DNA of 64,000 bases, taken from an uncultured Ruminococcus sp. (GTDB lineage: Bacteria > Bacillota > Clostridia > Oscillospirales > Acutalibacteraceae). A program made the position numbers and the translations under genes. The notes beneath the pieces were generated by a model. That model was not told where the DNA came from and did not search any database. It saw only the letters and a list, made by a program, of their open reading frames with translations. How positions within the stretch are numbered: position 1 is the first letter of the stretch; the number at the start of each line of letters is the position of its first letter. Below are positions 27,094 to 35,750 of this stretch, in pieces. The stretch spans positions 1-64,000 of the forward strand of contig CACYPH010000003.1 in the NCBI GenBank assembly GCA_902776185.1, in the 5' to 3' direction.

Positions 27094-27150
27094 ATACCGC
27101 ACCACGACTTAGTCGGGCTGGATCTTACAAAACCTTGTATTGACAAGTAA
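27094..27150 (+). pseudogene. Remnant of a second licD-like C terminus
   Basis: Reading from 27094 gives IPHHDLVGLDLTKPCIDK and a stop at 27148-27150. The first eleven residues match the end of the intact LicD protein (VPHHDLVGLDL) with one change. Over the shared 33 bases most differences are at third codon positions, so this looks like the tail of a diverged paralogue, not a fresh duplication. It has no start. The folT promoter -35 overlaps its last codons. Confidence 0.7.
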
Positions 27151-27168
27151 AGTCGATAATGTTATAAT
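27140..27168 (+). promoter_or_regulatory. Consensus promoter of the folT transcript
   Basis: TTGACA (27140-27145), a 17-base spacer and TATAAT (27163-27168), both perfect. The start would fall a few bases before the riboswitch. Confidence 0.9.
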
Positions 27169-27180
27169 TAGTTCACTATA

Positions 27181-27286
27181 AACAGAGTAAAGAAACACGC
27201 GTAAAGTGCCTGCTGTACGGGGAGTTGACAGCATGACGAAAGGCGGGGTCTCCCCTCCTGCGGTGTGTTTCTTGCATCCCGCTGTT
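27181..27286 (+). ncRNA. Tetrahydrofolate (THF) riboswitch, class I
   Basis: The conserved pieces appear in order: AACAG closing with CTGTT, GAGTA, GAAACAC pairing with GTGTTTC, GCGTAAAGTG, CTGT/ACAG around GGGGAGTTG, ACGAAAGGCGG, then CGGTGTG and TTGCATCCCG. This is the THF riboswitch layout. It precedes folT, its usual target. Confidence 0.88.
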
Positions 27287-27298
27287 GCATACGGAGAA

Positions 27299-27355
27299 CC
27301 TCCTTGTGCGATAGACCGCATGAATGCGGAATCGGAATGCAGAAGGAGGATTTTT
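27299..27355 (+). promoter_or_regulatory. Expression platform: SD-sequestering or terminator stem
   Basis: CCTCCTT (27299-27305) is the exact complement of AAGGAGG (27343-27349), the ribosome site of folT. A small inner hairpin (CCGCA/TGCGG) lies between. ATTTTTT follows, so the same stem could end transcription or block translation when ligand is bound. Confidence 0.75.
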
Positions 27356-27356
27356 T

Positions 27357-27917
27357 ATGTCATTTTTCAGAAAATTTGCAGATTCTTCCAAGGAGTTGAC
27401 GGACGTAAGGGCGCTCGCCGTCTGTGCGATGATGCTGGCGCTGAGAGTAGTGCTGGGAATATTCAGCAACTTTACGCTGGCGATCATGCCGTTTGTCAAA
27501 ATCGGCTTCACGTTCATTCCGATCGTGATCACCGCCTACCTGTACGGTCCGGTATGCGCGGCGATCGTCGGCGGTGCGGGCGATATCCTATCGATCATTC
27601 TGGCAAATCCAACTGCCTTTTCTATCACGCCGGGCATCACGATCTGCTGTGTGCTCGAGGGGCTGATCTACGGAGCTGTGCTGTATCACACCGAATTAAA
27701 GCTGCCGACGGTGATCATCGCAAAGGTCTCGGTGTTGGTGCTATGTCAGCTTCCGCTGAATACATTGGTATTATGTTTTTTGATGAATATGCCGTACCTC
27801 ACGCTGTTATGGTATCGCATGGCGGTGCTGGTGCCGTTCGCTGTTGTGGAAGTCGCGATCATCATGCTTATCAAAAAACCGCTGTTTGCCGTACAAAAAC
27901 AACTGCACAAGGCATAA
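27357..27917 (+). CDS. folT: Folate ECF transporter S component FolT
   Basis: The 186-residue protein has six hydrophobic segments and the FolT pattern: ALRVVLGIFSNFTLAIMPFVKIGF, a YGPVCAAIVGGAGDIL loop and LEGLIYGAVLYH. It binds folate outside and works with the shared EcfA1A2T module, encoded at 8002-10519. The start ATG at 27357 follows AAGGAGG. Control by the THF riboswitch supports the substrate call. Confidence 0.92.
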   Translation: MSFFRKFADSSKELTDVRALAVCAMMLALRVVLGIFSNFTLAIMPFVKIGFTFIPIVITAYLYGPVCAAIVGGAGDILSIILANPTAFSITPGITICCVLEGLIYGAVLYHTELKLPTVIIAKVSVLVLCQLPLNTLVLCFLMNMPYLTLLWYRMAVLVPFAVVEVAIIMLIKKPLFAVQKQLHKA

Positions 27918-27919
27918 GA

Positions 27920-27951
27920 AAAGCCCTCGGTTCACACGAACCGGGGGCTTT
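27920..27951 (+). terminator. Terminator of folT
   Basis: AAAGCCCTCGGTTC and GAACCGGGGGCTTT form a long stem with a 4-base loop, just after the stop. Confidence 0.8.
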
Positions 27952-27980
27952 GATCAATTAAAAACAGTATGGATACTCAC

Positions 27981-28060
27981 GAGAAACAAGTTTCTCGCTC
28001 GAACAATAATGCAATTCCTCAGTCAGCTTTGCTGACAGCTCCTTTTACCAAAAGGAGCCT
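27981..28060. repeat. Composite palindromic intergenic repeat (family A, copy 1)
   Basis: Three hairpins in a row: GAGAAAC/GTTTCTC, GTCAGC/GCTGAC and GCTCCTTTT/AAAAGGAGC, joined by a fixed linker (GAACAATAATGCAATTCCTC). Copies with the same linker and last hairpins are at 46611 and 59705. Confidence 0.8.
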
Positions 28061-28660
28061 TTAAAGAGCGGATTTGATGAGGCTGAGCAGCTCGTCGTAG
28101 GTGTCGCAGGCGGGAATGTCGGGATAGTCCGCCTTGATGCTGTCGGGAGCGCGGAACAGGAAGCCTGCTTTGCTCGCCTTTATCATCGCAAGATCGTTAA
28201 AGCTGTCGCCGGAGGCGATGGTCTCGAACCCGCAGGACTGGAGTGCGCGGACAGTGGTGAGCTTGGTCTTTTCACAGCGCAGGTGATAATCGGTGATCTT
28301 GCCGTCATCGGCGACAACAAGCTCGTTGCAGAAGATCGCAGGCCAGCCGAGCTTTTCCATCAGGGGCTTTGCGAACTGGCTGAACGTATCGCTGAGGATG
28401 ACCGCCTGAGTGATGGAGCGCAGCTCGTCGAGGAATTCCTTTGCGCCGGGCATGGGATCGATCTTCGCGATCGTTTCCTGGATCTCTTTGAGCCCCAGAC
28501 CGTGCTGATCGAGGATATCCAGACGATATTTCATCAGCTTATCGTAGTCCGGCTCGTCGCGGGTAGTGCGCTTGAGCTCCGGGATGCCCGATGCTTCAGC
28601 AAACGCGATCCAAATCTCGGGAACTAAGACACCTTCTAAATCAAGACAAACAATATTCAT
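28061..28660 (-). CDS. thrH: Bifunctional phosphoserine phosphatase / homoserine phosphotransferase ThrH-like
   Basis: HAD-superfamily enzyme of 199 residues. The nucleophile motif is LDLEGVLVPEIW (Asp7), motif II ILSDTFSQF and motif IV SGDSFNDLAMI. The DLEGVLVPEIWI start separates ThrH from SerB. ThrH can dephosphorylate phosphoserine and pass phosphate to homoserine. ATG at 28660 is chosen because it has GGAAGT upstream and a promoter at 28694-28722. Confidence 0.88.
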   Translation of the reverse strand: MNIVCLDLEGVLVPEIWIAFAEASGIPELKRTTRDEPDYDKLMKYRLDILDQHGLGLKEIQETIAKIDPMPGAKEFLDELRSITQAVILSDTFSQFAKPLMEKLGWPAIFCNELVVADDGKITDYHLRCEKTKLTTVRALQSCGFETIASGDSFNDLAMIKASKAGFLFRAPDSIKADYPDIPACDTYDELLSLIKSAL

Positions 28661-28693
28661 ACAAGTACTTCCTTTGCTAAGATTTACACTACT

Positions 28694-28722
28694 ATTAAAC
28701 AACAGACAATGGAATTTGTCAA
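28694..28722 (-). promoter_or_regulatory. Promoter of thrH
   Basis: Minus-strand TTGACA (28722-28717), a 17-base spacer and TTTAAT (28699-28694). Confidence 0.75.
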
Positions 28723-28753
28723 GAAAGAAAGCGTGCTTTGCGCGCATTTCGTA

Positions 28754-28806
28754 TAGCCATCGCCCGTTTCTGCGCAGCAGAAAACTGGGCGGGCACTATA
28801 AATCTT
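28754..28806. repeat. Palindromic intergenic repeat (family B, copy 1)
   Basis: AGCCATCGCCCGTT, a variable inner hairpin, then AACTGGGCGGGC and ATATAAATC-like flank. A copy with the same frame but a different inner hairpin is at 62876-62926. Confidence 0.75.
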
Positions 28807-28863
28807 TTTTATTCGATAAAATGAAGCCTAATCTGTTTCAGGATAATTTCCTATTGAATAAAA

Positions 28864-28892
28864 AAGCGCCCATCCGCGAAGGATGGGCGCTG
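28864..28892 (-). terminator. Terminator of the pullulanase pair
   Basis: AGCGCCCATCC and GGATGGGCGCT form an 11-base-pair stem after the stop at 28907. The minus strand then reads TTTTTT. Confidence 0.85.
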
Positions 28893-28906
28893 TGTGTTGT
28901 AATCGA

Positions 28907-31900
28907 TCAGTTGGCGAGATCGGGATTGTAGTTATAATAGCTGATCCATGTGCCGGTAGTGCTGTCGGCAGTGAACGCAGCGTCATTGATAACGACCCAA
29001 ATCTCGGGATAATCGTCGCAGGAGATCGGACCGTAGTCCTTGGTCTGCGGCATACCGGAGCCCTGGTTGATGATGAAGTAGTAGTCAAGACCGCCGGGAA
29101 CCTTGATCTGAGTGGTGTACCAACCGTTTTCATCCTTAGTGGTCTGCTTCTGACCCGGCCAGCTCTCGAAGGAGTTGATCGGAGTCGAGCCGTTGTAAGC
29201 CCACGCCCAGAGATACGGATCCCATGTGAGGTCGCCGCTGTGCTTGATGTGGATATCAACGGCATCCATCGAATAGGTGTAGTGGTAGGTCACCTTGACG
29301 TCGCCGGAAGCGATGCCGGTCGCGTTCGCGGGAGTTTCGTCGAGCTTATAATAAGCGACGGATGCGGGAGAAGTCTCATACTTGCTGCCCAGACGAACCT
29401 TAACGGTGCTGGACTGCTTGATGCTCTTCTCGTTGCCGTCACGAACACCGATGTACTCGGTGGTGATGGTGCAAACATTGACCGGAAGGTCAGCAAGGTA
29501 GCGCTGCAGCTTTGTCGCATCAAGAATATTGGTAGTACCCGAGTAGTCATAGTCGCCATGCTTGATGTGCTCTTCGTCAAGCTGATCCAGATCAGCTAAC
29601 CAGCGCTGGATCTTGGTAGCGTCGAGAATGGAAACAAAACCGTCACCATCAACGTCGCCCTTAGCTACAGTGAACGAATCGGGAACGAAATCTTCGTACT
29701 CGTAGCTGATGGTCTTGTCTTCGGCGCCGAATTTGCCTGCCTCGTCGCCGTCTATGCCCTTGAGCTCGTACTCGATCGGGATGGAAGCGTCGGGTTCGAC
29801 AGAATAGCCGCTGCCGGGTGTACCGAGCAGAACGTTGGAAGCGAGGACTTCGCCGGTCTTCTCGTATACGCTGTTGACAGTCAGTCTGGTAAAATCGGAC
29901 TTGATCGCGCACTTCTCGAAGGATTCCTTCTCGACAGCAATCAGCACGGAGGTAGCGGGGATATCAAAGAGAGTACCCTTGCACTCGCCGAGTTTGGTGA
30001 CGCCTGCGGAGGAACCGTCGGCTACGATAACCCACTCGGTATCGTCGTTGATATCGGTATCAGCGGTCATTCTGAACTTGACGTCTTCGTCCTTACCGTT
30101 ATAAATAACGGCAACCTTGCTCCACTCGCCCTCGGTCTTGTTCTCAACAGTGTAACCGACGGTGAAGGCGGTAGCGCTGACGGAGGTGCTTCTGATGATC
30201 TTATAGCTGTCATCGTCGGCGTCGATGGTTGCAGCAGTGAACGGAGAGAACGCCTTTCTCAGCTCGAACATGCCCTTATAATAGGATACAAGGTCGGCGT
30301 TGGTCTTGATCTGTGACCAATCGATCATGTTCAGAGTTGCGGCAGACTTGTAGGAGTTCTCGTCGCCGTCCTTGGAACGACCCATCTCTTCGCCCGCAAG
30401 GATGAAATCGATACCCTGGCAGGAACTGATGATCGCCGCGGTGAGCTTGTTCTCCTTGATGCAGTCAGCATAACGTGCGCGATAGTCGGCAGATGTGCCG
30501 TGGTCGCACGCGACGAGCTTATCGTACAGTGTCATATTATCGTGGCAGGATGCGTAGGTAACGCACTGCTCGGGGCTGTAGGCAGTCCAGCCGCCGTGAC
30601 CGAAGGTCTGAGCCGCTACGCCGTAGGAGATATTCTTGCCGTACTTCATCTCGCTGTTGACAAAGCCCTTGGCGGTAGCGCCGTCAAATACGCCGCCCTT
30701 GACGCCGTCACGGATCTGGTCATTGAAGAAGCCGATACGGGTAGAGATATCCTTGGTGGTCTGCTGAGTGGTCATGAAGGTCTTTGTGCCGGCGCAGGTG
30801 GTGGGATCATAAGCGGTATTGCCGCCCCAGCCTTCGCCGTACATGATGATGCGGGAGTCGATTGCATCCATATCGTCACGGATCATGTTCATGGTCTCGC
30901 CGTCATGGACGCCCATCAGGTCGAAACGATAACCGTCGATATGATACTCGTTGGTCCAGTACTGGAGCATTTCGCGCATATACTTACGATACATCGCGCG
31001 CTCGGAGGCGGTGTCGTTGCCGCAGCCGGACTGGTTCGAATAAGCGCCCTTGGAATCTAAACGATAATAGTACTCGGGAACAGAATAGGTGAACGAACCG
31101 TCGATGGAATAGGTATGGTTATAAACAACGTCCATGATAACGCCGATGCCAGCGTCATGGAGCGCCTTGATCATCTGCTTGCATTCGTTGATACGAACGT
31201 TGCCGTCGTAGGGGTTGGTGGAATAAGAGCCCTCGGGAACGCCGTAGTTCTTCGGATCATAGCCCCAGTTGAACTGAGAGGGATCGCCCGCCTCGTTGAT
31301 GGTGGCGAAATCATAGAAGGGGTTGATCTGAACATGGGTGATGCCCAGCTCTTTGAGGTAATCGATACCGGTTGCAAGCTCGCCCTCGTTGTTGAGGGTA
31401 GTGCCGGTCTCGGTGAACGCGAGGAACTTGCCGCGGTTCGCTTCGGAAACGCCGGAGTTCTCGTTCCAGGAGAAGTCCTTGACCTGAACTTCCCAAACGA
31501 TCGCGTCGGTCTGATGGTCGACATAGACATGAGCGTCGTTATCCCAACCCTCAGGATCGGTGCTGTCAAGATCGACAACCATGGAACGATTGCCGTTGAC
31601 GCCGACAGCCTTGGAATAGACGTCCTGTGTCTCGTGAGCGACATAGGTGTCGCTGTCAACGATGTGCTGGGGATTGTTGATGGTGTAGGTGTAGTAGATG
31701 TTCTTCTGATCGCCGGACGCTGTGTAGGTCCAGACGCCTGTCCACTTCTCACCGTCCATCAGCTTCTCCATGGGATAGCTGCCCAGATCCTTTGCACCGG
31801 CTTCCGAATCGGAACCGGTGGCGTAGAGGTTCAGGGTAACGTCCTTAGCCAGAGGAGCCCAGACCTTGAAGGTGGTAGCTGAGGGCGTATAGATCGCGCC

Positions 31901-32065
31901 CAGCTCGCCGTCGTAGGCATATTCGTCGTCGAGATCCATCGCGGCGTTAGAGTACTTGTTGTTCGGATTGTTCTCTGCGGATGCGGGAACAATGCACATA
32001 GTAAGCATCGTAACAACCAGCGCTAAGGTCAGGACAACGGATACGAACCTTGATGTTTGTTTCAT
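28907..32065 (-). CDS. Secreted pullulanase (GH13) with internal dockerin and C-terminal starch-binding module
   Basis: The 1052-residue protein has a signal peptide (about 1-30), an N-terminal CBM48-like domain (about 50-150) and a GH13 pullulanase domain with the YNWGYDP-type signature (FNWGYDPKNY, 265-274). Catalytic residues are D382 (YRFDLMG), E411 (MYGEGWG) and D509 (ASCHDN). After a beta domain comes a MucBP-like unit (about 726-792), a type I dockerin (802-861) with two calcium loops (GDVDGDGFVS, GDYDYSGTTN), a second MucBP-like unit, and a CBM26-like starch module (about 935-1050) with ESWPGQK and GGLDYYFIIN. It would cut alpha-1,6 links of starch and dock onto a cohesin scaffold. 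The dockerin lies inside, not at an end. No cohesin is in this window. Confidence 0.92.
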   Translation of the reverse strand: MKQTSRFVSVVLTLALVVTMLTMCIVPASAENNPNNKYSNAAMDLDDEYAYDGELGAIYTPSATTFKVWAPLAKDVTLNLYATGSDSEAGAKDLGSYPMEKLMDGEKWTGVWTYTASGDQKNIYYTYTINNPQHIVDSDTYVAHETQDVYSKAVGVNGNRSMVVDLDSTDPEGWDNDAHVYVDHQTDAIVWEVQVKDFSWNENSGVSEANRGKFLAFTETGTTLNNEGELATGIDYLKELGITHVQINPFYDFATINEAGDPSQFNWGYDPKNYGVPEGSYSTNPYDGNVRINECKQMIKALHDAGIGVIMDVVYNHTYSIDGSFTYSVPEYYYRLDSKGAYSNQSGCGNDTASERAMYRKYMREMLQYWTNEYHIDGYRFDLMGVHDGETMNMIRDDMDAIDSRIIMYGEGWGGNTAYDPTTCAGTKTFMTTQQTTKDISTRIGFFNDQIRDGVKGGVFDGATAKGFVNSEMKYGKNISYGVAAQTFGHGGWTAYSPEQCVTYASCHDNMTLYDKLVACDHGTSADYRARYADCIKENKLTAAIISSCQGIDFILAGEEMGRSKDGDENSYKSAATLNMIDWSQIKTNADLVSYYKGMFELRKAFSPFTAATIDADDDSYKIIRSTSVSATAFTVGYTVENKTEGEWSKVAVIYNGKDEDVKFRMTADTDINDDTEWVIVADGSSAGVTKLGECKGTLFDIPATSVLIAVEKESFEKCAIKSDFTRLTVNSVYEKTGEVLASNVLLGTPGSGYSVEPDASIPIEYELKGIDGDEAGKFGAEDKTISYEYEDFVPDSFTVAKGDVDGDGFVSILDATKIQRWLADLDQLDEEHIKHGDYDYSGTTNILDATKLQRYLADLPVNVCTITTEYIGVRDGNEKSIKQSSTVKVRLGSKYETSPASVAYYKLDETPANATGIASGDVKVTYHYTYSMDAVDIHIKHSGDLTWDPYLWAWAYNGSTPINSFESWPGQKQTTKDENGWYTTQIKVPGGLDYYFIINQGSGMPQTKDYGPISCDDYPEIWVVINDAAFTADSTTGTWISYYNYNPDLAN

Positions 32066-32135
32066 TGATTTTCCTCCTTATTATGTATTCAAATGAAAAC
32101 ACTATATCAACCGGCAATGCCGGTAATGTCTGAGA

Positions 32136-35033
32136 TCACTCGTCAATTTCGATCGATTCGATTTTTTTGCGTTTTCCTCTGCCGCTAAAGTAAAAGACGA
32201 TCGCGCCGATCAGAAGCAGGGATACGCCGCCGATGATAAAGAACGGAATCAGGTTGACAACCTTTTTCTCGTAATTGACGATGATATTCGCCTCAACCGC
32301 CGAGAAAGCGGCGTAGTTATCGGATTTTCCGCGGAAATCATACCCGTCGAATTTCAGCTCTTCGACCTCGATCAGATCACCGTCGACGCCGAGGTAGGTT
32401 TTTGTATCAAGGATCGTGCCGTCGTCCGCCATGTAGATCACATTCGCACGGCAGTTGTACTTATCATCCACATCGGACGCGACGATCGTATCGGCAGGCT
32501 TGTAATAATACGTTACGATGATCGGCTCGTCCGTGTATTTACCGGCGCCGTTATCGGGAAGCCGATCGAGATCCAGCACATAGTCGGGGATGAGCGGCAA
32601 GGGCTGGGAGTAGTATTGCTGGTCGACGCGGTTGGATATGACGATCGCATTGGAAACAGGCTCGTCGAACTCATTGAGATAGCGGAAGGTGACCGAGGAA
32701 TAGTTGCCCTCGTATTTTTCACATTCGATCGTGACGACATCGAAATCTTTTTCAAATTTGCCGCTGAGCAGCTTTTCATCGCTTGTCAGATTGTAACGGA
32801 ACAGGACTTCATCCGGGATCGTGATCGAATAGCTGTCCCCCACCTTGCCGGTATACTTCTGCTCAAAGATTGTATCGTTGTGGAGCGTATCGACAACGCG
32901 AGCATAGACAGCGGCGGTATCGGACGGCTCTCCGATGACCTTATAGCCGGGGCGGTTGACCAGTACGACCGCAGAGGTGTGAGGGACTTCGACCGTGCCG
33001 GAGAATTCGCCGAGCGAAGTCAGACCGGCTCGCTCGCCGTCAGCAAGCATGACCCAATCGCCCTCGGGCAGGGTCACGGTGGACGCTTCGGAATCGCTGC
33101 CGTTGAATGCGACGATCACGATCGGCATCCGCTGCATCAATGCCTGATATGCAACGCATTCGCCGCCGGAGGTATCAAGGTATGTGATCTCGGTGCTGCC
33201 GTCGGTATCCTTGAGCGCGGTCATCTTGGATCGCAGCTGGATCAAGCCCTTGTAATACTCAACAAGAGAAGGGTATTTTTTGAGGCGGCTCCAGTCGAGC
33301 TGATTGATCTCAACAGAGGATTTGTAGGAATTGTCGTCGCCCTCCTTGGTGCGAGCGAATTCTTCGCCGGCTAGGATAAACGGCATACCGCGCGACATGG
33401 TGACGATCGCGGCGGAGAGCTTGTTCATCGCGACCAGATCTTCGTGGCGCGAGGTATAATCGCCGTCATGATAGACGGATGCGATCAATTTATCATAGAG
33501 TGTCAGGTTATCGTGGCAGGAAGCGTAGTTGACGACCTGATTCGGCACACTCGCCCATCCGGTCGCGTCGCCGTCGATCATCCCGCGGATTCCGTTCTTG
33601 GATGATCCGTCCTGAACAAAACCCGTTTCGCGCTCGCTGAATACAGAGCCTTTGATCGCATCGCGTCCGGAATCGTTGAACGCGCCGATTCGATCGGACA
33701 GCAGGCTCATATTATCCTGATTCGCAAGGGTAACGTCAGCGCCGGCGGAGGTGGACATATTCCACGCCTCGCCGTACATCAGGATCTTATCGCCGTCGGG
33801 AAGCGTATCAAGGGAGGCACGGACAGCGTTCATGGTATCGGTGTCCATCAGCCCCATCAGATCAAAGCGGAAACCGTCGATGTGGTATTCCTTCGCCCAG
33901 TAGGTGACCGAATCGCGGATATAGCGGCTGACCATATAGCGTTCGGTCGCGATATCGTTGCCGCAGCCCGAGCCATTCGACCATGAGCCGCTTTCATCAA
34001 AGCGGTGATAATAGTACGGAGCGATCTGGTGGAAGAATGAATTCTCCGATTCGTATGTATGGTTGTAGACGACGTCCATGATAACGCCGATACCGGCGCT
34101 GTGGAGCGCCTGGATCATCTGCTTGCACTCGGTGATGCGGACGCGTCCGTCGTAGGGGTTCGAGGAATAAGAGCCCTCGGGAACATTGTAGTTTTTCGGA
34201 TCATAGCCCCAGTTGTACTGCTCGGACTCGGTATCCGCCTCGTCGGTGGAGGCAAAATCATAGAACGGATTGATCTGGACATAATTGACGCCCATCTGCT
34301 TTAGGTAATTGACGCAGGTAGCGATCTCGCCCTTTTCACCGTTGAGGGTCGTTTGATTTTCGGTAAAAGCGAGGAATTTTCCGCGGTTCGCTTCGCTGAC
34401 GCCGGAGGACGCCGATGCGGAGAAATCGCGGACGGATACCTCCCATACAACGGCTCTGGTGTTAGAGCCGACGCGGGCAAAGCTGTCTTTCGCCCAGCCC
34501 TTGGGATCGGTATCGTTCAGATCAACGATCATGCCGCGGTTGCCGTTGACGCCGACTGCCTTTGCATAAGGATCGACGACCTCGTGTGTCTCGCCGTTCA
34601 CCGTGACAAGATAGGTATAGTACATATTTTTGTAGTCGCCCTTGACGGTCAGATACCATGCGCCGTTCTTTTTGGCGAATTTCATGGGATAGCTATAGAG
34701 CGTTTTTGCGCCCTTTTCGCCGTCGGAACCGGTTTTATAGATACAGACCTTGACGTCGGATGCGACCGGCGACCAAAGGCGGAAGGTCGTATAGTTCGGG
34801 GTGTAAAGCGCGCCGAGATCGCCGTTATATACGGTTTTATCCAGCTGCTTTGCGTACCCTTCATAGCCGTAGGAGTCCGGCGAGAGCGGAGGTTCGGTCG
34901 GAGCGGCGGTCGGTTTCACGGCAGGCTTCGTCTCCTTTGTGTTATTATTGCTTGCGGCGAGTGCAGGTGTCAGCGAGACCGCAGTCAGAATCAGCAACGT
35001 CAATGTTAATGAAATCAATCGTTTCAGAATCAA
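32136..35033 (-). CDS. Membrane-anchored pullulanase (GH13)
   Basis: The 965-residue protein is a paralogue of the next gene, with the same signal, CBM48-like and GH13 layout. A Pro/Thr linker (about 33-52) follows the signal peptide. Catalytic residues are D391 (FRFDLMG), E422 (MYGEAWN) and D508 (ASCHDN). The tail differs: two to three MucBP-like beta units, no dockerin or starch module, then one membrane helix (IIGGVSLLLIGAIVFYF, about 932-950) and a basic stop-transfer end (GRGKRKK). The start is TTG at 35033 after GAGGT. It probably acts at the cell surface, while its neighbour is released to a scaffold. The two are 70 bases apart and likely share a transcript. Confidence 0.9.
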   Translation of the reverse strand: MILKRLISLTLTLLILTAVSLTPALAASNNNTKETKPAVKPTAAPTEPPLSPDSYGYEGYAKQLDKTVYNGDLGALYTPNYTTFRLWSPVASDVKVCIYKTGSDGEKGAKTLYSYPMKFAKKNGAWYLTVKGDYKNMYYTYLVTVNGETHEVVDPYAKAVGVNGNRGMIVDLNDTDPKGWAKDSFARVGSNTRAVVWEVSVRDFSASASSGVSEANRGKFLAFTENQTTLNGEKGEIATCVNYLKQMGVNYVQINPFYDFASTDEADTESEQYNWGYDPKNYNVPEGSYSSNPYDGRVRITECKQMIQALHSAGIGVIMDVVYNHTYESENSFFHQIAPYYYHRFDESGSWSNGSGCGNDIATERYMVSRYIRDSVTYWAKEYHIDGFRFDLMGLMDTDTMNAVRASLDTLPDGDKILMYGEAWNMSTSAGADVTLANQDNMSLLSDRIGAFNDSGRDAIKGSVFSERETGFVQDGSSKNGIRGMIDGDATGWASVPNQVVNYASCHDNLTLYDKLIASVYHDGDYTSRHEDLVAMNKLSAAIVTMSRGMPFILAGEEFARTKEGDDNSYKSSVEINQLDWSRLKKYPSLVEYYKGLIQLRSKMTALKDTDGSTEITYLDTSGGECVAYQALMQRMPIVIVAFNGSDSEASTVTLPEGDWVMLADGERAGLTSLGEFSGTVEVPHTSAVVLVNRPGYKVIGEPSDTAAVYARVVDTLHNDTIFEQKYTGKVGDSYSITIPDEVLFRYNLTSDEKLLSGKFEKDFDVVTIECEKYEGNYSSVTFRYLNEFDEPVSNAIVISNRVDQQYYSQPLPLIPDYVLDLDRLPDNGAGKYTDEPIIVTYYYKPADTIVASDVDDKYNCRANVIYMADDGTILDTKTYLGVDGDLIEVEELKFDGYDFRGKSDNYAAFSAVEANIIVNYEKKVVNLIPFFIIGGVSLLLIGAIVFYFSGRGKRKKIESIEIDE

Positions 35034-35241
35034 TTTTCATACCTCATAATTTTACATAATACTCTTTATGTATCATACCATACTTAGGGGTTATATTTAA
35101 TTCTAAAAAAGAATTATAGATAAAGTTCACAATATAAATTTTGGCAGTCCGAGCAGCGCTTTCGATTTGGCACAGAAATGACGGCACCTATCCGCTGACG
35201 ACGCATATAATGTAGTACCGAACGAATGAAAGGAGTTTCGT

Positions 35242-35553
35242 ATGGAAACGATTACTTATACCGTACGACCCGGCAACACGCTGTATGCCATTGCGCAGTT
35301 TTTCGGCACAAGCGTCAGAGCGATCGCACAGGCAAACGGGCTGAGACCCCCCTACACCATCTATCCCGGTCAGGAGCTGCTGATCCCGACAAAAGAGCTC
35401 GGCTCGCCGCGGTATTATGTGGTGCGTCCCGGCGATACGCTGGTTTCGATTGCCGACCGCTACGGTCTGGAGCTGGAGGATCTGCTGAATCTGAACAGCT
35501 TTGAGAATCCCAACATCATCTATCCGGGTCAGATCATACGCCTGACCAGATAA
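35242..35553 (+). CDS. Small protein of two LysM domains
   Basis: The 103-residue protein is two LysM peptidoglycan-binding repeats (YTVRPGNTLYAIAQFFG at about 5-48 and YVVRPGDTLVSIADRYG at about 57-101) and nothing else. There is no signal peptide. Such LysM-only proteins in spore formers are often spore-coat or cortex associated, where the mother cell packs them without export. That role is inference, helped by spoVM lying close by. GAAAGGAG precedes the start. Confidence 0.85.
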   Translation: METITYTVRPGNTLYAIAQFFGTSVRAIAQANGLRPPYTIYPGQELLIPTKELGSPRYYVVRPGDTLVSIADRYGLELEDLLNLNSFENPNIIYPGQIIRLTR

Positions 35554-35559
35554 CAGATG

Positions 35560-35588
35560 AAAGCCCTGAGCATTTCGGGGCTTTTTTC
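35560..35588 (+). terminator. Terminator of the LysM gene
   Basis: AAAGCCCTGA and TTCGGGGCTT form a stem followed by six T. Confidence 0.75.
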
Positions 35589-35603
35589 ATACGTTCATAC
35601 AGC

Positions 35604-35634
35604 AAAAAGGCGACGGGGCTGTCCCATCGCCTTT
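35604..35634 (-). terminator. Terminator of the spoVM unit
   Basis: AAAGGCGA and TCGCCTTT form a stem about 15 bases after the spoVM stop. The minus-strand transcript ends in TTTTT. Confidence 0.75.
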
Positions 35635-35650
35635 ATGTATTTCGACTTCC

Positions 35651-35746
35651 TCAGCCGGTATTCTTGTCTTTGACCTTCTTGATGCCGTATATCCTTCTGA
35701 GAAAGAATGACAGGATCTTCGGTCTGTCTAACACAATTACCTTCAT
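35651..35746 (-). CDS. spoVM: Stage V sporulation protein SpoVM
   Basis: The 31-codon ORF encodes an amphipathic helix that lines up with Bacillus SpoVM without a gap: MKxxxxxxPKxL at the start, with Pro9, Lys10, Leu12, Arg17 and Gly21 all conserved. SpoVM recognises the convex forespore membrane and anchors SpoIVA, the base of the spore coat. The ATG at 35746 follows GAGGGGG at good spacing and a terminator follows the stop. It is too short for most gene finders. The dipicolinate genes at 63035-64000 independently show a sporulating organism. Confidence 0.85.
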   Translation of the reverse strand: MKVIVLDRPKILSFFLRRIYGIKKVKDKNTG

Positions 35747-35750
35747 GCTT

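Noticed and set aside
28754..28806. CRISPR repeat
   Set aside because: Repeats of families A-D occur singly in scattered gaps, without regular spacers or cas genes.
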